A stretch of DNA of 62,136 nucleotides from Erythrobacter sp. (GTDB lineage: Bacteria > Pseudomonadota > Alphaproteobacteria > Sphingomonadales > Sphingomonadaceae). Below are positions 9,276 through 17,750 of the stretch, piece after piece. A model generated the notes under the pieces. That model searched no databases. It was given only the letters and a program-made list of their open reading frames with translations, and had not been told where the DNA came from. The number at the start of each line of letters is the position of its first letter. Within the stretch, counting starts at the first letter, position 1. The stretch covers positions 1 through 62,136 of the forward strand of contig JAHEBH010000009.1 in NCBI GenBank assembly GCA_024642335.1, in the 5' to 3' direction. Position numbers and translations under genes: made by a program.

Positions 9276-10536
9276 TCCCGGCAGCAGGCTGTTACTGTCG
9301 CGGCGCAGCACTCTCTTTGGTGGTGTCGCAGCGTCGGCTTTGCTCATGGCAGACGGTGCGCGCGGGCAAGACACCGCGCCGATCCGGTCCTTTCTCCCGC
9401 CACGCAGGCTGACAGGTGTCGATCATGCCGTGGTCTATCGCCGCGAGGACGAGGTTACCGGCTGGCCGCATGTGATGGGGTACTGGGACTTCGGCAATGG
9501 CGAGCTCCTGCAGCAGGTTACCTCGATCGAGACCGAATACGAGGACCCGGATGCGATCAGCCACGACAACATCGGTCGGGGGAGTGGCGGCGCAACCAAG
9601 TCGGTCGCCACGCGATCCTTCGATTATGGTCGGACCTGGAACGGTGATGATCCCGTCATCGACATGATGGAGACTATCGATCCGGCCTTGGCGCACGCCC
9701 GGACTATGGGCGATTTGCAGCCGATCGACTTTCTCAGCAAGGATACGATCATCGCCAATTCCTCGGCGGGCTTCGGAACGCCAGCGGGCCGCACAAGCGT
9801 GCGCGTGTCGAAGGACAGGGGGCACAGTTGGAGCCCGGCGATAGATGTCCCGCTTGATGCGCTGCATTCCTTGTCAGGCATGAATTCCTCGCTGGTCAGG
9901 GCGGATGGGACCGCGCTGATCTGGCTGATGGAGGTGGACGAAAGCGGCTGGAACCGGCACCCCTGCATCTACGCATTGCCGCCGGGCAATACCGACTTCC
10001 ACTTCCTGACCTTCATCACGCAGAAGCAGGACCCCTACGGTGCCGCAGACGGGGATTATTCGTCCACCTTCCGCTATGGCGGTCACCGCTGGTTCTATCC
10101 ACGCGGATACATGATGCCCGATGGCCGCATGCTGTGCGTTCTGCGCAGCCAGCGTGACCCGCGCGGGATCATGTGGACCGAGGTCTATGCCAGCGACGAT
10201 GCCGGGCGGACGTGGAGCTTCCTCAGCCGCGTCAATGATTTCGGCGCGCCAGGAAGCCTTGTGGTGAAGCGCGATGGCCGCCTTGTCATGGTCTACGGTT
10301 ATCGCCTCATGCCTTCGGGCATTCGTGCAAAGGTGAGCGAGGATGGCGGCCGGACATGGGGCCAGGAACTGATCGTCCGCGATGATGGCGGCAGCTGGGA
10401 CCTTGGCTATCCCAACGCCTGGGAACTGGAAGACGGGCGGATCGGCGTGATCTATTACTTCAACAGCAAGGACGATCCCGTCCAGGTGAACGGCGGGAAG
10501 CGCCACATTCAGCGCTCCATCTTTTCGTTCGATTGA
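9259..10536 (+). CDS. Sialidase-fold (Asp-box/BNR) protein with Tat-type signal
   Basis: The ATG at 9259 has AAGGGG upstream and gives 425 residues. The N-terminus contains 'SRRSTLFGG' followed by a short hydrophobic stretch ending near 'ADGARGQ', which is a twin-arginine signal; the protein is probably exported folded. Four Asp boxes are present: 'SFDYGRTWNGD', 'SKDRGHSWSPA', 'SDDAGRTWSFL' and 'SEDGGRTWGQE'. It is a close paralogue of the unsignalled protein at 4712-5884 over its whole propeller, so the locus has one exported and one probably cytoplasmic copy. It lies between two amidohydrolase genes and overlaps the first one by 17 bases. Confidence 0.87.
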   Translation: MSNLPDPGSRLLLSRRSTLFGGVAASALLMADGARGQDTAPIRSFLPPRRLTGVDHAVVYRREDEVTGWPHVMGYWDFGNGELLQQVTSIETEYEDPDAISHDNIGRGSGGATKSVATRSFDYGRTWNGDDPVIDMMETIDPALAHARTMGDLQPIDFLSKDTIIANSSAGFGTPAGRTSVRVSKDRGHSWSPAIDVPLDALHSLSGMNSSLVRADGTALIWLMEVDESGWNRHPCIYALPPGNTDFHFLTFITQKQDPYGAADGDYSSTFRYGGHRWFYPRGYMMPDGRMLCVLRSQRDPRGIMWTEVYASDDAGRTWSFLSRVNDFGAPGSLVVKRDGRLVMVYGYRLMPSGIRAKVSEDGGRTWGQELIVRDDGGSWDLGYPNAWELEDGRIGVIYYFNSKDDPVQVNGGKRHIQRSIFSFD

Positions 10537-10608
10537 GCAGCAGAAGAACGCGTGAATATCGGCCTTCAGGCCGCGACAAGGTGACCACAAGCCGGAAGAG
10601 GAAGCACA

Positions 10609-11583
10609 ATGATCAACCGTAGAACTCTAATCGGCTCCGGCCTGGCAGCGGCAGGAATGGCAGCGCTCCCCAAGTCCGCCTCTGCCCACGTGATCAGGCC
10701 TTCATACCGGTTGTGGGATGCGCATGGGCACTTCTACACCAATGATGTCGACAACTACCCATTCAACGCAGGCACCGCACGCTATGGTCCGGAAATCATG
10801 GTGGCCAAGGCCATGCGCTTCCCGCAAACGCCGCGGGAAGTCTTCGCATTCTGGGACGATTCTGGCATCGGCAAGGGCGCAGGGGTGCAATATTCCAGCA
10901 CCTACCGTTTCGATAACCGCTATCTGCTGGACATTGCCGCGCAGCACCCGGACCGCATCGTCCCGGTGGTCATTCTCGATCCGCATGGCGAGGATACGCC
11001 CGCCACGCTGGCGCAGATGGCGCGGGAAAACAGGATTGCCGGCGTTCGCTTCACCGGAACGGATCGTGAAAGGCCGTTTCCCTTCTTTGCCGATGCGGCT
11101 GCTCCGGCGTGGCAGGCAGCCAACGACCTTGGCCTGGTGGTTGTCATCATGCCCATCGGCGGAGACACAGCGGGCGCCATGGCAAGCGTCGCGCAGCACG
11201 CCGTGCGTTATCCCAATGCCAACATTCTGCTTGATCACATCGGTTTTCCGCGCCCCTGGGCCTTGCCGGAGAGCTGGGGCCTCACTCCGCAGCACCTGGC
11301 ACTGCAGGACCTGCCCAATGTGTATTACAAGTACACGACCCTGCTGATCGAGCAGCTGCATGCGGAAGGCGTTCCAGAACAGGCTTTTCTGGAGGCGATG
11401 GTCGCAACTTTTGGCGCCGACAAGCTGTGCTGGGGATCCGATGTCGGCAACACGCCGGGCAGCATGTTCGCCTGGGTGCAATATGCGCTGGAATCGGCTG
11501 CGGGCCTTTCGCAACAGAACCAGGAAGACTTGTTCTGGAATACGGCGGAACGAATTCATGTCCCAGGCGGCAGGGGGCGTTAG
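10609..11583 (+). CDS. Exported amidohydrolase-family protein with Tat signal
   Basis: The 324-residue product starts at an ATG preceded by GAGGAAG. 'NRRTLIGSGLAAAGMAAL' followed by 'KSASA' is a twin-arginine signal peptide. The mature part opens with 'LWDAHGHFYTND', a variant of the first metal motif (HxH), and later has 'NILLDHIGFPRPW' and 'DKLCWGSDVGNTPG', as in amidohydrolase family 2. It is a distant paralogue of the proteins at 8241 and 16685, but is the only one with an export signal, pairing it with the exported Asp-box protein just upstream. Substrate unknown. Confidence 0.87.
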   Translation: MINRRTLIGSGLAAAGMAALPKSASAHVIRPSYRLWDAHGHFYTNDVDNYPFNAGTARYGPEIMVAKAMRFPQTPREVFAFWDDSGIGKGAGVQYSSTYRFDNRYLLDIAAQHPDRIVPVVILDPHGEDTPATLAQMARENRIAGVRFTGTDRERPFPFFADAAAPAWQAANDLGLVVVIMPIGGDTAGAMASVAQHAVRYPNANILLDHIGFPRPWALPESWGLTPQHLALQDLPNVYYKYTTLLIEQLHAEGVPEQAFLEAMVATFGADKLCWGSDVGNTPGSMFAWVQYALESAAGLSQQNQEDLFWNTAERIHVPGGRGR

Positions 11584-11624
11584 GCCGGTTGCGGTGTGGT
11601 CCCGTCCTGTCGTAGTTTGCCGCT

Positions 11625-12383
11625 ATGGATAGACTTGTCGATCGATTGAGTGCGAGTGAACGCAGCCTGCTGGGGACGTGGGTGAAGATCCCGTCGCTGG
11701 AGACCGTGGAACTGTTGGGCCATGCAGGCTTCGATTTCATCGTTGTCGACATGGAACATGCGCCGCATCCGCTGAACATGGCCTGCCGCCTTGTCTTTGC
11801 CGCTCAGGCCATGGGAATGGCGGCGCTTGTCCGCCTTCCCGATCACGGCGGCACCGCCATTCAGCCGCTGCTGGATGGCGGTGCCGATGGCTTGCTCGTG
11901 CCGCGCGTGACCAGCCTTGCCATTGCCGAGGAAGTCACACGCAAGATGGTTTTCAGCCCCAAGGGCGAGCGTGGCCTGGGAACCACATCGCGTGCAGGGC
12001 GCTGGGGTCTGGGCGATATGGGCGACTATGTCGAGCGAGGTGACAAGCAATGCTTGCGCATGGTGCAGCTGGAGGACTGGCAATCGCTTGAAGCTGCTGC
12101 AGAATTTGCCGCGCTGGACAATGTTGGCGGTATCTTCATCGGCCATGGAGACCTTTTCCTTTCCAGCGGAAAGCCTCCCAACGATCCGTCGGTAAAAGCG
12201 CTGACCGCACAAGTACTTGCCGCGACCAGACAGGCCGACATCTTCTCCGGAGTGGCCGCAGCAGGGCCCGCTCAAGCCAGGCAATACGTCGATATGGGTT
12301 TTTCACTGGTGATGGTCAGCAATGATACAACGCTGTTCGGGCGTGCTGCCGTGGAAGCCGTCAAGGCCACGCTCGAGGGCTGA
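11625..12383 (+). CDS. HpcH/HpaI-family aldolase (2-oxo acid aldolase)
   Basis: The 252-residue product has the standard length and order of class II pyruvate-type aldolases of the HpcH/HpaI family. 'LGTWVKIPSLETVELLGHAGFDF' opens the barrel, 'VVDMEHAPH' carries the catalytic base region, 'ALVRLP' and 'GADGLLVPRV' follow, and 'QLED' with 'IGHGDLFLS' hold the Glu and Asp that bind the divalent metal. Such enzymes split 4-hydroxy-2-oxo acids into pyruvate (or a relative) and an aldehyde, typically late in aromatic or sugar-acid degradation. It starts 41 bases after the exported amidohydrolase, so co-transcription is likely. The exact substrate is not evident. Confidence 0.9.
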   Translation: MDRLVDRLSASERSLLGTWVKIPSLETVELLGHAGFDFIVVDMEHAPHPLNMACRLVFAAQAMGMAALVRLPDHGGTAIQPLLDGGADGLLVPRVTSLAIAEEVTRKMVFSPKGERGLGTTSRAGRWGLGDMGDYVERGDKQCLRMVQLEDWQSLEAAAEFAALDNVGGIFIGHGDLFLSSGKPPNDPSVKALTAQVLAATRQADIFSGVAAAGPAQARQYVDMGFSLVMVSNDTTLFGRAAVEAVKATLEG

Positions 12384-12429
12384 AATGGTAAGTGAATGGT
12401 TGCGCTATCATCGCCACTTGAACGAGACG

Positions 12430-12479
12430 GCATGCAAACATGTCCCGTCCGGAGCAGCCCCGTGGATGCATTTGCATGC
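12430..12479. repeat. 9-bp inverted repeat in intergenic region
   Basis: GCATGCAAA (12430-12438) recurs inverted as TTTGCATGC (12471-12479) with a 32-base spacer, between the aldolase and the cupin gene. No ORF of note lies in 12384-12658; the remainder holds an eight-G run near 12560 and the terminator described next. The repeat may be an operator or a hairpin; significance is uncertain. Confidence 0.3.
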
Positions 12480-12575
12480 TGGGAAATGGGAAGCTAGTCG
12501 GAAGCTGGTCGCAATGGCTGCCCGGTGCGAGTTGAGCCCGGGTTCGCCACCGCCATCCCGGGGGGGGTGGGATTG

Positions 12576-12611
12576 AAAGGCAGGCATGCTTTGGGGCGTG
12601 CCTGCCTTTTT
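12576..12611 (+). terminator. Rho-independent terminator
   Basis: AAAGGCAGGCA (12576-12586) pairs with TGCCTGCCTTT (12599-12609), with a 12-base loop and a run of Ts at the end of the 3' arm. It is about 190 bases past the aldolase stop and about 50 bases before the cupin gene, so it separates the amidohydrolase-aldolase transcript from the next one. Confidence 0.8.
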
Positions 12612-12661
12612 GCCGTTTCGGTTCACGAGCTGGGTAAATTTCGGCTTTTTGGAGTATAATG

Positions 12662-13573
12662 ATGTACGAAGCAGATGATCCCCGTTCCGCCATGTCGGCA
12701 AAGGCCGCAGATGGGGGAGCCGACTCTGCTGCAAGGGCCTTTGGCCTGAGCACATATGCGCGCATTTATGCCGAAGCGCCGCAAGAGCACGGCAGCGGGG
12801 TGAAGAGCTGGTACACGCGCGGCCAGAACTTTGTCGTCTGCTTTTCCGAAGTCAGCGATGGTGCCGTGTTCACCCGCAACGGACAGGTGGATGAATATGT
12901 CCTGCTGATCCATGATCCCGACCTGAGCGCCGTGGTGGAAGCCTCGGGCGAAGTGTGCGATGTCGACGGGTATTCGATCACCATGATCCCTCCGGGGGAC
13001 AGCACGGTGACGGTGAAGGGAAGCGGCGTGATCGTTCGCCTGATCTCCACCGCCAACGCCGATATTGCCGCCAAGGTTTCCAATCCGGACAAATATGCAG
13101 GCGTGCATCCGCATGTTCCATCCTTCGAACCATGGCCCGATCCTGTGGGCGGATTCAAGATCCGCAGCTACAGCCTCGATGTCCCCGAAGAGCCGGGCCG
13201 TTTCGGCAAGATCTTTCGCTGCACCACATTCATGGTCAATGTATTCCCGGCACAGGGCGCCCGCGACCTGACCAAGCTGTCGCCGCACCACCACGATGAT
13301 TTCGAACAATGCTCGCTCGCCCTCGAGGGCTGGTACATGCACCATCTGCGTTGGCCGTGGACCGCCAACCTCCACGACTGGCAGGAGGACGAGCACGAGA
13401 AATGCGCCGCGCCATCGGTCTGCGTGATCCCGCCGCGCGTGGTGCACACCTCTGCGCCTTCCGATCCTGCCGCCAATGTCCTTGTCGATATCTTTGCGCC
13501 GCCGCGCGAGGATTTTTCGGACATGAAGGGCTGGGTTCTCAATGCTGAGGATTATCCTCGCAGGCAGGGGTGA
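12662..13573 (+). CDS. Cupin-fold protein of unknown function
   Basis: Two ATGs lie side by side at 12659 and 12662. GGAG ends at 12654, so the second has the better spacing (7 bases) and gives 303 residues. No signal peptide is visible. The C-terminal half has a cupin-type metal site: 'KLSPHHHDDFEQCSLALEG' resembles motif 1 (HxH...E), and 'VCVIPPRVVHTS' resembles motif 2 with its terminal His. The N-terminal half may be a second, degenerate beta-barrel ('SITMIPPGDSTVTV'), which would make a bicupin. The position inside the catabolic island suggests an isomerase, dioxygenase or sugar-acid enzyme, but no specific function is supported. Confidence 0.7.
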   Translation: MYEADDPRSAMSAKAADGGADSAARAFGLSTYARIYAEAPQEHGSGVKSWYTRGQNFVVCFSEVSDGAVFTRNGQVDEYVLLIHDPDLSAVVEASGEVCDVDGYSITMIPPGDSTVTVKGSGVIVRLISTANADIAAKVSNPDKYAGVHPHVPSFEPWPDPVGGFKIRSYSLDVPEEPGRFGKIFRCTTFMVNVFPAQGARDLTKLSPHHHDDFEQCSLALEGWYMHHLRWPWTANLHDWQEDEHEKCAAPSVCVIPPRVVHTSAPSDPAANVLVDIFAPPREDFSDMKGWVLNAEDYPRRQG

Positions 13574-13760
13574 ACTGCGGTTGATCGGCGAAATATTGCT
13601 TGCGCCAGAGTGCTTTTTGTCCGGTCCGGTATCGAATACTGCTCCTTGCGGCACAGTCTTCGCCAAGCGTTTGATGCCATCCGATCCCGGCGATAGGCGA
13701 TAGGAATCCGGTATCCGCAATTTTCAAGTGCTTGCGGGGCCGCACAGTGGGAGACGGGAC

Positions 13761-14765
13761 TTGGGTAGATACGCGAAACGGATGTTCATGGCCGGCATGG
13801 CGGTCGCAGGCCTGGCCTTGTCGGCATGCGCGGCGGAGCCCGAGCCGGTAGCCGATCCAGGCCCCATTGCAATTTACGGCAATGTCCAGACCTTCGAGAT
13901 TGCTCCGGTCCTGCTTGCGGCGCAGGAATATTATCCGGGCCAGGCAACAGTCCATATGGGCTCCATTGCCAATCTGGTCGGCGCTCCGCCTGTCCCCGGT
14001 TTTGGCGAAGAGGGCGAGGCCGATGTCGCGACCAACGCGGAAACGCAGGCTTTGCGCTATTCGGTCGAGAACCCCAACCTGCGCATCCTTATGACTGTCA
14101 CAGAAGGGCTTTACCGCGTGGTGGCACGCCGTTCCGCCGGGATCGAGAGCGTTGCGGACCTCGCCGGGCACAAGGTCGCCACTATCCCGCAGACGAGCGC
14201 AGGCTACTTCTTCAAGCTGATGCTGGAGAAAGAGGGGCTGTCCTATGACGATATCGAGGCTGTTCCCATCGTGCCGCTATCCGGAATGACCGAGGCGCTT
14301 GCCAACGGCGAGGTGGATGCGGTGGTGATCTGGGAACCGGAAAGCGAAAATGCCGCACAGGTGCTGGGCGATGACCTGATCGAGTTCTCGGGCGAGGGCG
14401 TCTATCGCGAACTGTTCAACCTGAATTCCACTGCCGAGAAGCTGGCCGATCCCGTTTCGCGCGAGCGGATCGTCCGCTTCATCCGTGCCATACTTGATGC
14501 GAGCGAGGAGGTTCGCAACAACCCCGAGCGCGCGCAGGAAATGGTGCGCGCGCGCGGCGAATTCGATGCCCAGGACGTGATCGACAGCTGGAAGCACCAT
14601 GGCTGGACTGCAGCAGTGCCTGACGACCTGCTCGATGTGCTCGTGGTGCAGGAACAATGGCTGGCCGAGCAGGCGGACCGCGAACCGCGCAGCCGCGAAC
14701 AGCTCGCCACGCTGATCGATACATCGGTCTATGAAGAGGCGCTGGCGTTGGGAGCGGCCGAGTGA
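13761..14765 (+). CDS. Substrate-binding lipoprotein (NMT1/SsuA-like), orphan
   Basis: A TTG at 13761 is favoured as start because GGGAGACGG lies just before it and the resulting N-terminus (GRYAKRMFMAGMAVAGLALSAC) is a good lipoprotein signal with lipobox LSAC; ATG at 13782 is the alternative. The 334-residue product has the two-lobed layout of aliphatic sulfonate/nitrate/thiamine-precursor binding proteins: 'SIANLVGAPPVPGF', 'ESVADLAGHKVATIPQTSAGYFF' and 'ALANGEVDAVVIWEP'. No ABC permease or ATPase gene lies nearby. Its stop overlaps the GTG of the triple-SnoaL gene (GTGA), so it is tightly tied to that enzyme and the TonB receptor downstream. It may deliver a ligand in the periplasm. Confidence 0.8.
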   Translation: MGRYAKRMFMAGMAVAGLALSACAAEPEPVADPGPIAIYGNVQTFEIAPVLLAAQEYYPGQATVHMGSIANLVGAPPVPGFGEEGEADVATNAETQALRYSVENPNLRILMTVTEGLYRVVARRSAGIESVADLAGHKVATIPQTSAGYFFKLMLEKEGLSYDDIEAVPIVPLSGMTEALANGEVDAVVIWEPESENAAQVLGDDLIEFSGEGVYRELFNLNSTAEKLADPVSRERIVRFIRAILDASEEVRNNPERAQEMVRARGEFDAQDVIDSWKHHGWTAAVPDDLLDVLVVQEQWLAEQADREPRSREQLATLIDTSVYEEALALGAAE

Positions 14766-16672
14766 ACTTTCGACGCGTTCTCCTTGCGCTCAGCCTGATC
14801 GTCACGCCTGTGGCGGTGCACGCGCAGGATGATCTTGCGGCGGAAACGGCGCGCGTTGAGGACCTGACATCGATTCGCCAGATCAAGCATATGCAGGCGC
14901 GCTGGGGACATTTGGCGTTGGCAGGCAACTGGTCCGGCATGGCCGGAATGTTGACCGCGGATGCCGAGTTGGTGACTCGTGGTGGTGTCATTACCGGGCG
15001 CGCGGGGCTGGAGAACTGGCTGCGCGCAACACAGGGCCATGGCGCGGACGGCATGCCTGCAGGGCGGATGAACCTGCGCCTGTTCCTCAGCCCGGTTATC
15101 ACTTTGGCGGCGGACGGGCTCAGCGCAACGGGGCGCTGGCACGAAGTTGCGCTGACCGCTGAAGAGGGTGGCGAAGCCGGGTGGCAGGGCCTCACCCATA
15201 TCATCGATTATGCCAATACTCCCCAAGGCTGGAGGATCGCGCGGATCCGCCCCTACGGTCATTTTGCCGGGAGCTATGAAGACGGTTGGATGCACGATGC
15301 CGCGACACTCGAACGTGCGCCTTATCACTACACGCCCGACGAGGCAGGCAGGCTTCTGCCAGAGCGGTCTGCAGACCGGCCCATGGCGCAGGACGAAATC
15401 GACCAGATGTCCGGTGCTCTGTTGGCGCAAAGCCTCGCGCAGAACGCGGTCAATGCCTATGGCTACTACCTCGATCGCGGCATGTATGACGACATTGTCG
15501 ACCTGTTTGCGGAAGATGCCCTGATCGAAATGGGCGGCCTTGGGAGCTGGAGCGGCAAGGACGGTGCCCGCGCTTTCCTCGCCCGTTTTGGCGAAGCCGG
15601 CCTCGACGAGGGTGAACTCAACGACCGGCTCCAGCTCATGCCGATGACCAATGTCGCCATTGACGGTTCGATGGCGCTGGTCCGCAATGTCGAACTTGGC
15701 ATGACTGGCCAGCATGGCGGTGAAGGGCAGTGGCAGGTGACCATGCAGACCTTCCTGCTGCGTCCGGACGAAAGCGGCCATTGGCGTATCCACCTGATGC
15801 ATCGAAGTCCGATCATGCGCTCGACTTATGCCGCAGGGTGGTCCGAACCGCTGCCCGCTGCCTTGCCGACACCGGCGGGCGGAGAGGCTGGCGGAGAGAC
15901 CAGCCTGGGCAGCGTCGATTTCCGCAATGTCGGTTATGCGGTTCCGCCCCTGGGAGAAAGCCTGTTCATGCCAGCACGCGGCGTGCAGGTTGAGCTAGTC
16001 AAGGTCTCCGGTGCATTGGCCAAAGCCGAAGCCTTCGACGGCGCCGAAAACGTCTCCAATGCCTATGGCTATTACATCGACCAGTTCGCCTGGCGGAACA
16101 CGGCTGCGCTCTTTGCGCGCGATGGCTGGAAGGAACTATCCTACATCGGCACTTTCATCGGGCAGGACCGTGTGCTCGGCTCACTGATCCAGCGATATGG
16201 CGAAGGCGGGCCGAACGATGCCTTCCAGGCCATCCACCAGAAGACGCAGCCCTATGTCACCGTGCTTGACGATGCGGGTGAACATGCCTTTGTGCGGACG
16301 CGCCTGTTCCAGTTCAACAGTTCTGCTGGCGGACCGGGATCGTGGATTTCGGGCATCTATGAAAACCAGATCGTCAAGGAGGATGGCGTCTGGCGCATTC
16401 ATGGCATGGACCTCGATTACATCTGGCTGGGCGATTATGCGACCGGCTGGACCGGCATTGATCCGGCGGCGAGCTCACGTTTCAGTCCCGGCGCGGATGC
16501 AATCGCAGCCTTTGCGCCCGACAGCCCCTTGCGCGGGGAGACCTTCGCACCCTATCCGGCGATCCGTCCGCTGGGTTTCCATTTTACCAATCCCGTGAGT
16601 GGCCGCGAGCCCGAAGTTCGTCTTGAATGGTCGGACGGGCATCGTTTCCCCACCGCTGGCCAAGGCAATTAG
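14762..16672 (+). CDS. Exported protein with three SnoaL-like (NTF2-fold) domains, second copy
   Basis: GTG start within the GTGA overlap; 636 residues with a signal peptide ending near 'AVHAQD'. Three NTF2-fold repeats lie at about 25-180, 215-365 and 415-570: 'MQARWGHLALAGNWSGMAGML', 'NAYGYYLDRGMYDDIVDLF' and 'NAYGYYIDQFAWRNTAALF'. The domain order, the recurring 'NAYGYY' helix and the tail 'FTNPVSGREPE' match the 711-residue paralogue at 5912-8047, so the two arose by duplication. Members of the fold act as cofactor-independent lyases or isomerases; three active sites in one chain could work in sequence or two may be structural. Substrate unknown. Confidence 0.85.
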   Translation: MNFRRVLLALSLIVTPVAVHAQDDLAAETARVEDLTSIRQIKHMQARWGHLALAGNWSGMAGMLTADAELVTRGGVITGRAGLENWLRATQGHGADGMPAGRMNLRLFLSPVITLAADGLSATGRWHEVALTAEEGGEAGWQGLTHIIDYANTPQGWRIARIRPYGHFAGSYEDGWMHDAATLERAPYHYTPDEAGRLLPERSADRPMAQDEIDQMSGALLAQSLAQNAVNAYGYYLDRGMYDDIVDLFAEDALIEMGGLGSWSGKDGARAFLARFGEAGLDEGELNDRLQLMPMTNVAIDGSMALVRNVELGMTGQHGGEGQWQVTMQTFLLRPDESGHWRIHLMHRSPIMRSTYAAGWSEPLPAALPTPAGGEAGGETSLGSVDFRNVGYAVPPLGESLFMPARGVQVELVKVSGALAKAEAFDGAENVSNAYGYYIDQFAWRNTAALFARDGWKELSYIGTFIGQDRVLGSLIQRYGEGGPNDAFQAIHQKTQPYVTVLDDAGEHAFVRTRLFQFNSSAGGPGSWISGIYENQIVKEDGVWRIHGMDLDYIWLGDYATGWTGIDPAASSRFSPGADAIAAFAPDSPLRGETFAPYPAIRPLGFHFTNPVSGREPEVRLEWSDGHRFPTAGQGN

Positions 16673-16684
16673 GTGTAACCGGGG

Positions 16685-17572
16685 ATGGTTGCACAAGCAG
16701 GAGATAAAGAGTTGGGCGGTTCCAGCGAGCTTGCGGCAGAACTCGATACGCCGCGCGTGGATTGTCATGCGCATGTATTCGATGCGGATATGCCGACATG
16801 CCCCACCGCATGGACTGTACCCGATTACGAATTCACTGCCGAACAATTGCTGGGGGAAATGGATGAAAACGGCATCGACTATGCCGTGCTTTCCGGCCTC
16901 TCGATCTCCGGCGAGTACAATGACTACATGATCCGCGCCCTGCGACGCCACAAGCGGCTACGCGGAACGGCGATTGTCAGGGCGCCGAGCGAACTCTACA
17001 CGCTGGAGCGAATGCGTGATGACGGCATCGTGGGTATCCGCCTGCAACTGGCCCGCCAGGACGTTCTGCCCGACCTCGACAGTTTCGACTATCGTATCCT
17101 GTTGCGCCGCGTCAGGGACCTTGGCTGGCACGTCCAACTGGCGATCGAGGGCGAGCGCCTGCCGGGGATGCTTGATGTGCTCATGGCGTCTGGCGTGGAT
17201 GTGGTGATCGACCATTTCGGCCATCCCGATCCTGCCGACCCGCTCAATTGCCCCGGGTTCAAGGCCATGCTGGCAGCGGTCGATACGGGCCGCTGCTGGG
17301 TCAAGCTTTCTGGCGGTTTCCGGCTCGCCGGAACTGCCGCCTGGCGCGAGGATCCCGATGGCGATCTCGAGACTCTGGCAAAGACCGTGGCCGCCGAACT
17401 GGTCGAAAAAGTGGGCAGCGACCGCCTGCTTTGGGGCAGCGATGCACCTTATGTGGGGTATGAGAACCGCCTGTCCTACAGCCATGTGCTGGACAGTTTC
17501 CGATCCTGGGTTCCCGATCCTGTCCATCGCGCCGAAATCTCTCAAACCGCTATGAATCTTTACTTTTCCTAA
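16685..17572 (+). CDS. Amidohydrolase-family protein, LigI-like
   Basis: The product is 295 residues from ATG 16685; a TTG at 16712 preceded by AGGAGA is a credible alternative that would remove nine residues. 'RVDCHAHVFDADMP' holds the HxH metal motif and resembles 2-pyrone-4,6-dicarboxylate lactonases. Other barrel motifs are 'GIRLQLAR', 'VVIDHFGHPDP', 'WVKLSGGFRLAG' and 'DRLLWGSDAPYVGYE'. No signal peptide, so cytoplasmic. It follows the triple-SnoaL gene by 12 bases and precedes the TonB receptor. A lactonase or related hydrolase in ring-cleavage catabolism is the most natural reading, but this is by family only. Confidence 0.87.
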   Translation: MVAQAGDKELGGSSELAAELDTPRVDCHAHVFDADMPTCPTAWTVPDYEFTAEQLLGEMDENGIDYAVLSGLSISGEYNDYMIRALRRHKRLRGTAIVRAPSELYTLERMRDDGIVGIRLQLARQDVLPDLDSFDYRILLRRVRDLGWHVQLAIEGERLPGMLDVLMASGVDVVIDHFGHPDPADPLNCPGFKAMLAAVDTGRCWVKLSGGFRLAGTAAWREDPDGDLETLAKTVAAELVEKVGSDRLLWGSDAPYVGYENRLSYSHVLDSFRSWVPDPVHRAEISQTAMNLYFS

Positions 17573-17750
17573 GCGGTAAGCCGCCTCAGGCAAGAATGCC
17601 GCATGGGGCATGAGAGCGTACCATCGGGGGGAAGAACAATTCTCCCAAACCTGTGACATCACCGCGCGAGACAAGGGAAGGGCCATTTCCGGAAGCGACC
17701 GGAAAGTTCGTTCCTGTGTCCCCTGATAGAAGAGTCACTGGGAGGAATTG

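Noticed and set aside
4712-10536. Sialic acid catabolism inferred from the sialidase-fold proteins
   Set aside because: No NanA, NanE, NanK or sialate-specific transporter is present, and the sialidase arginine motif is not evident; Asp boxes alone do not define the substrate.
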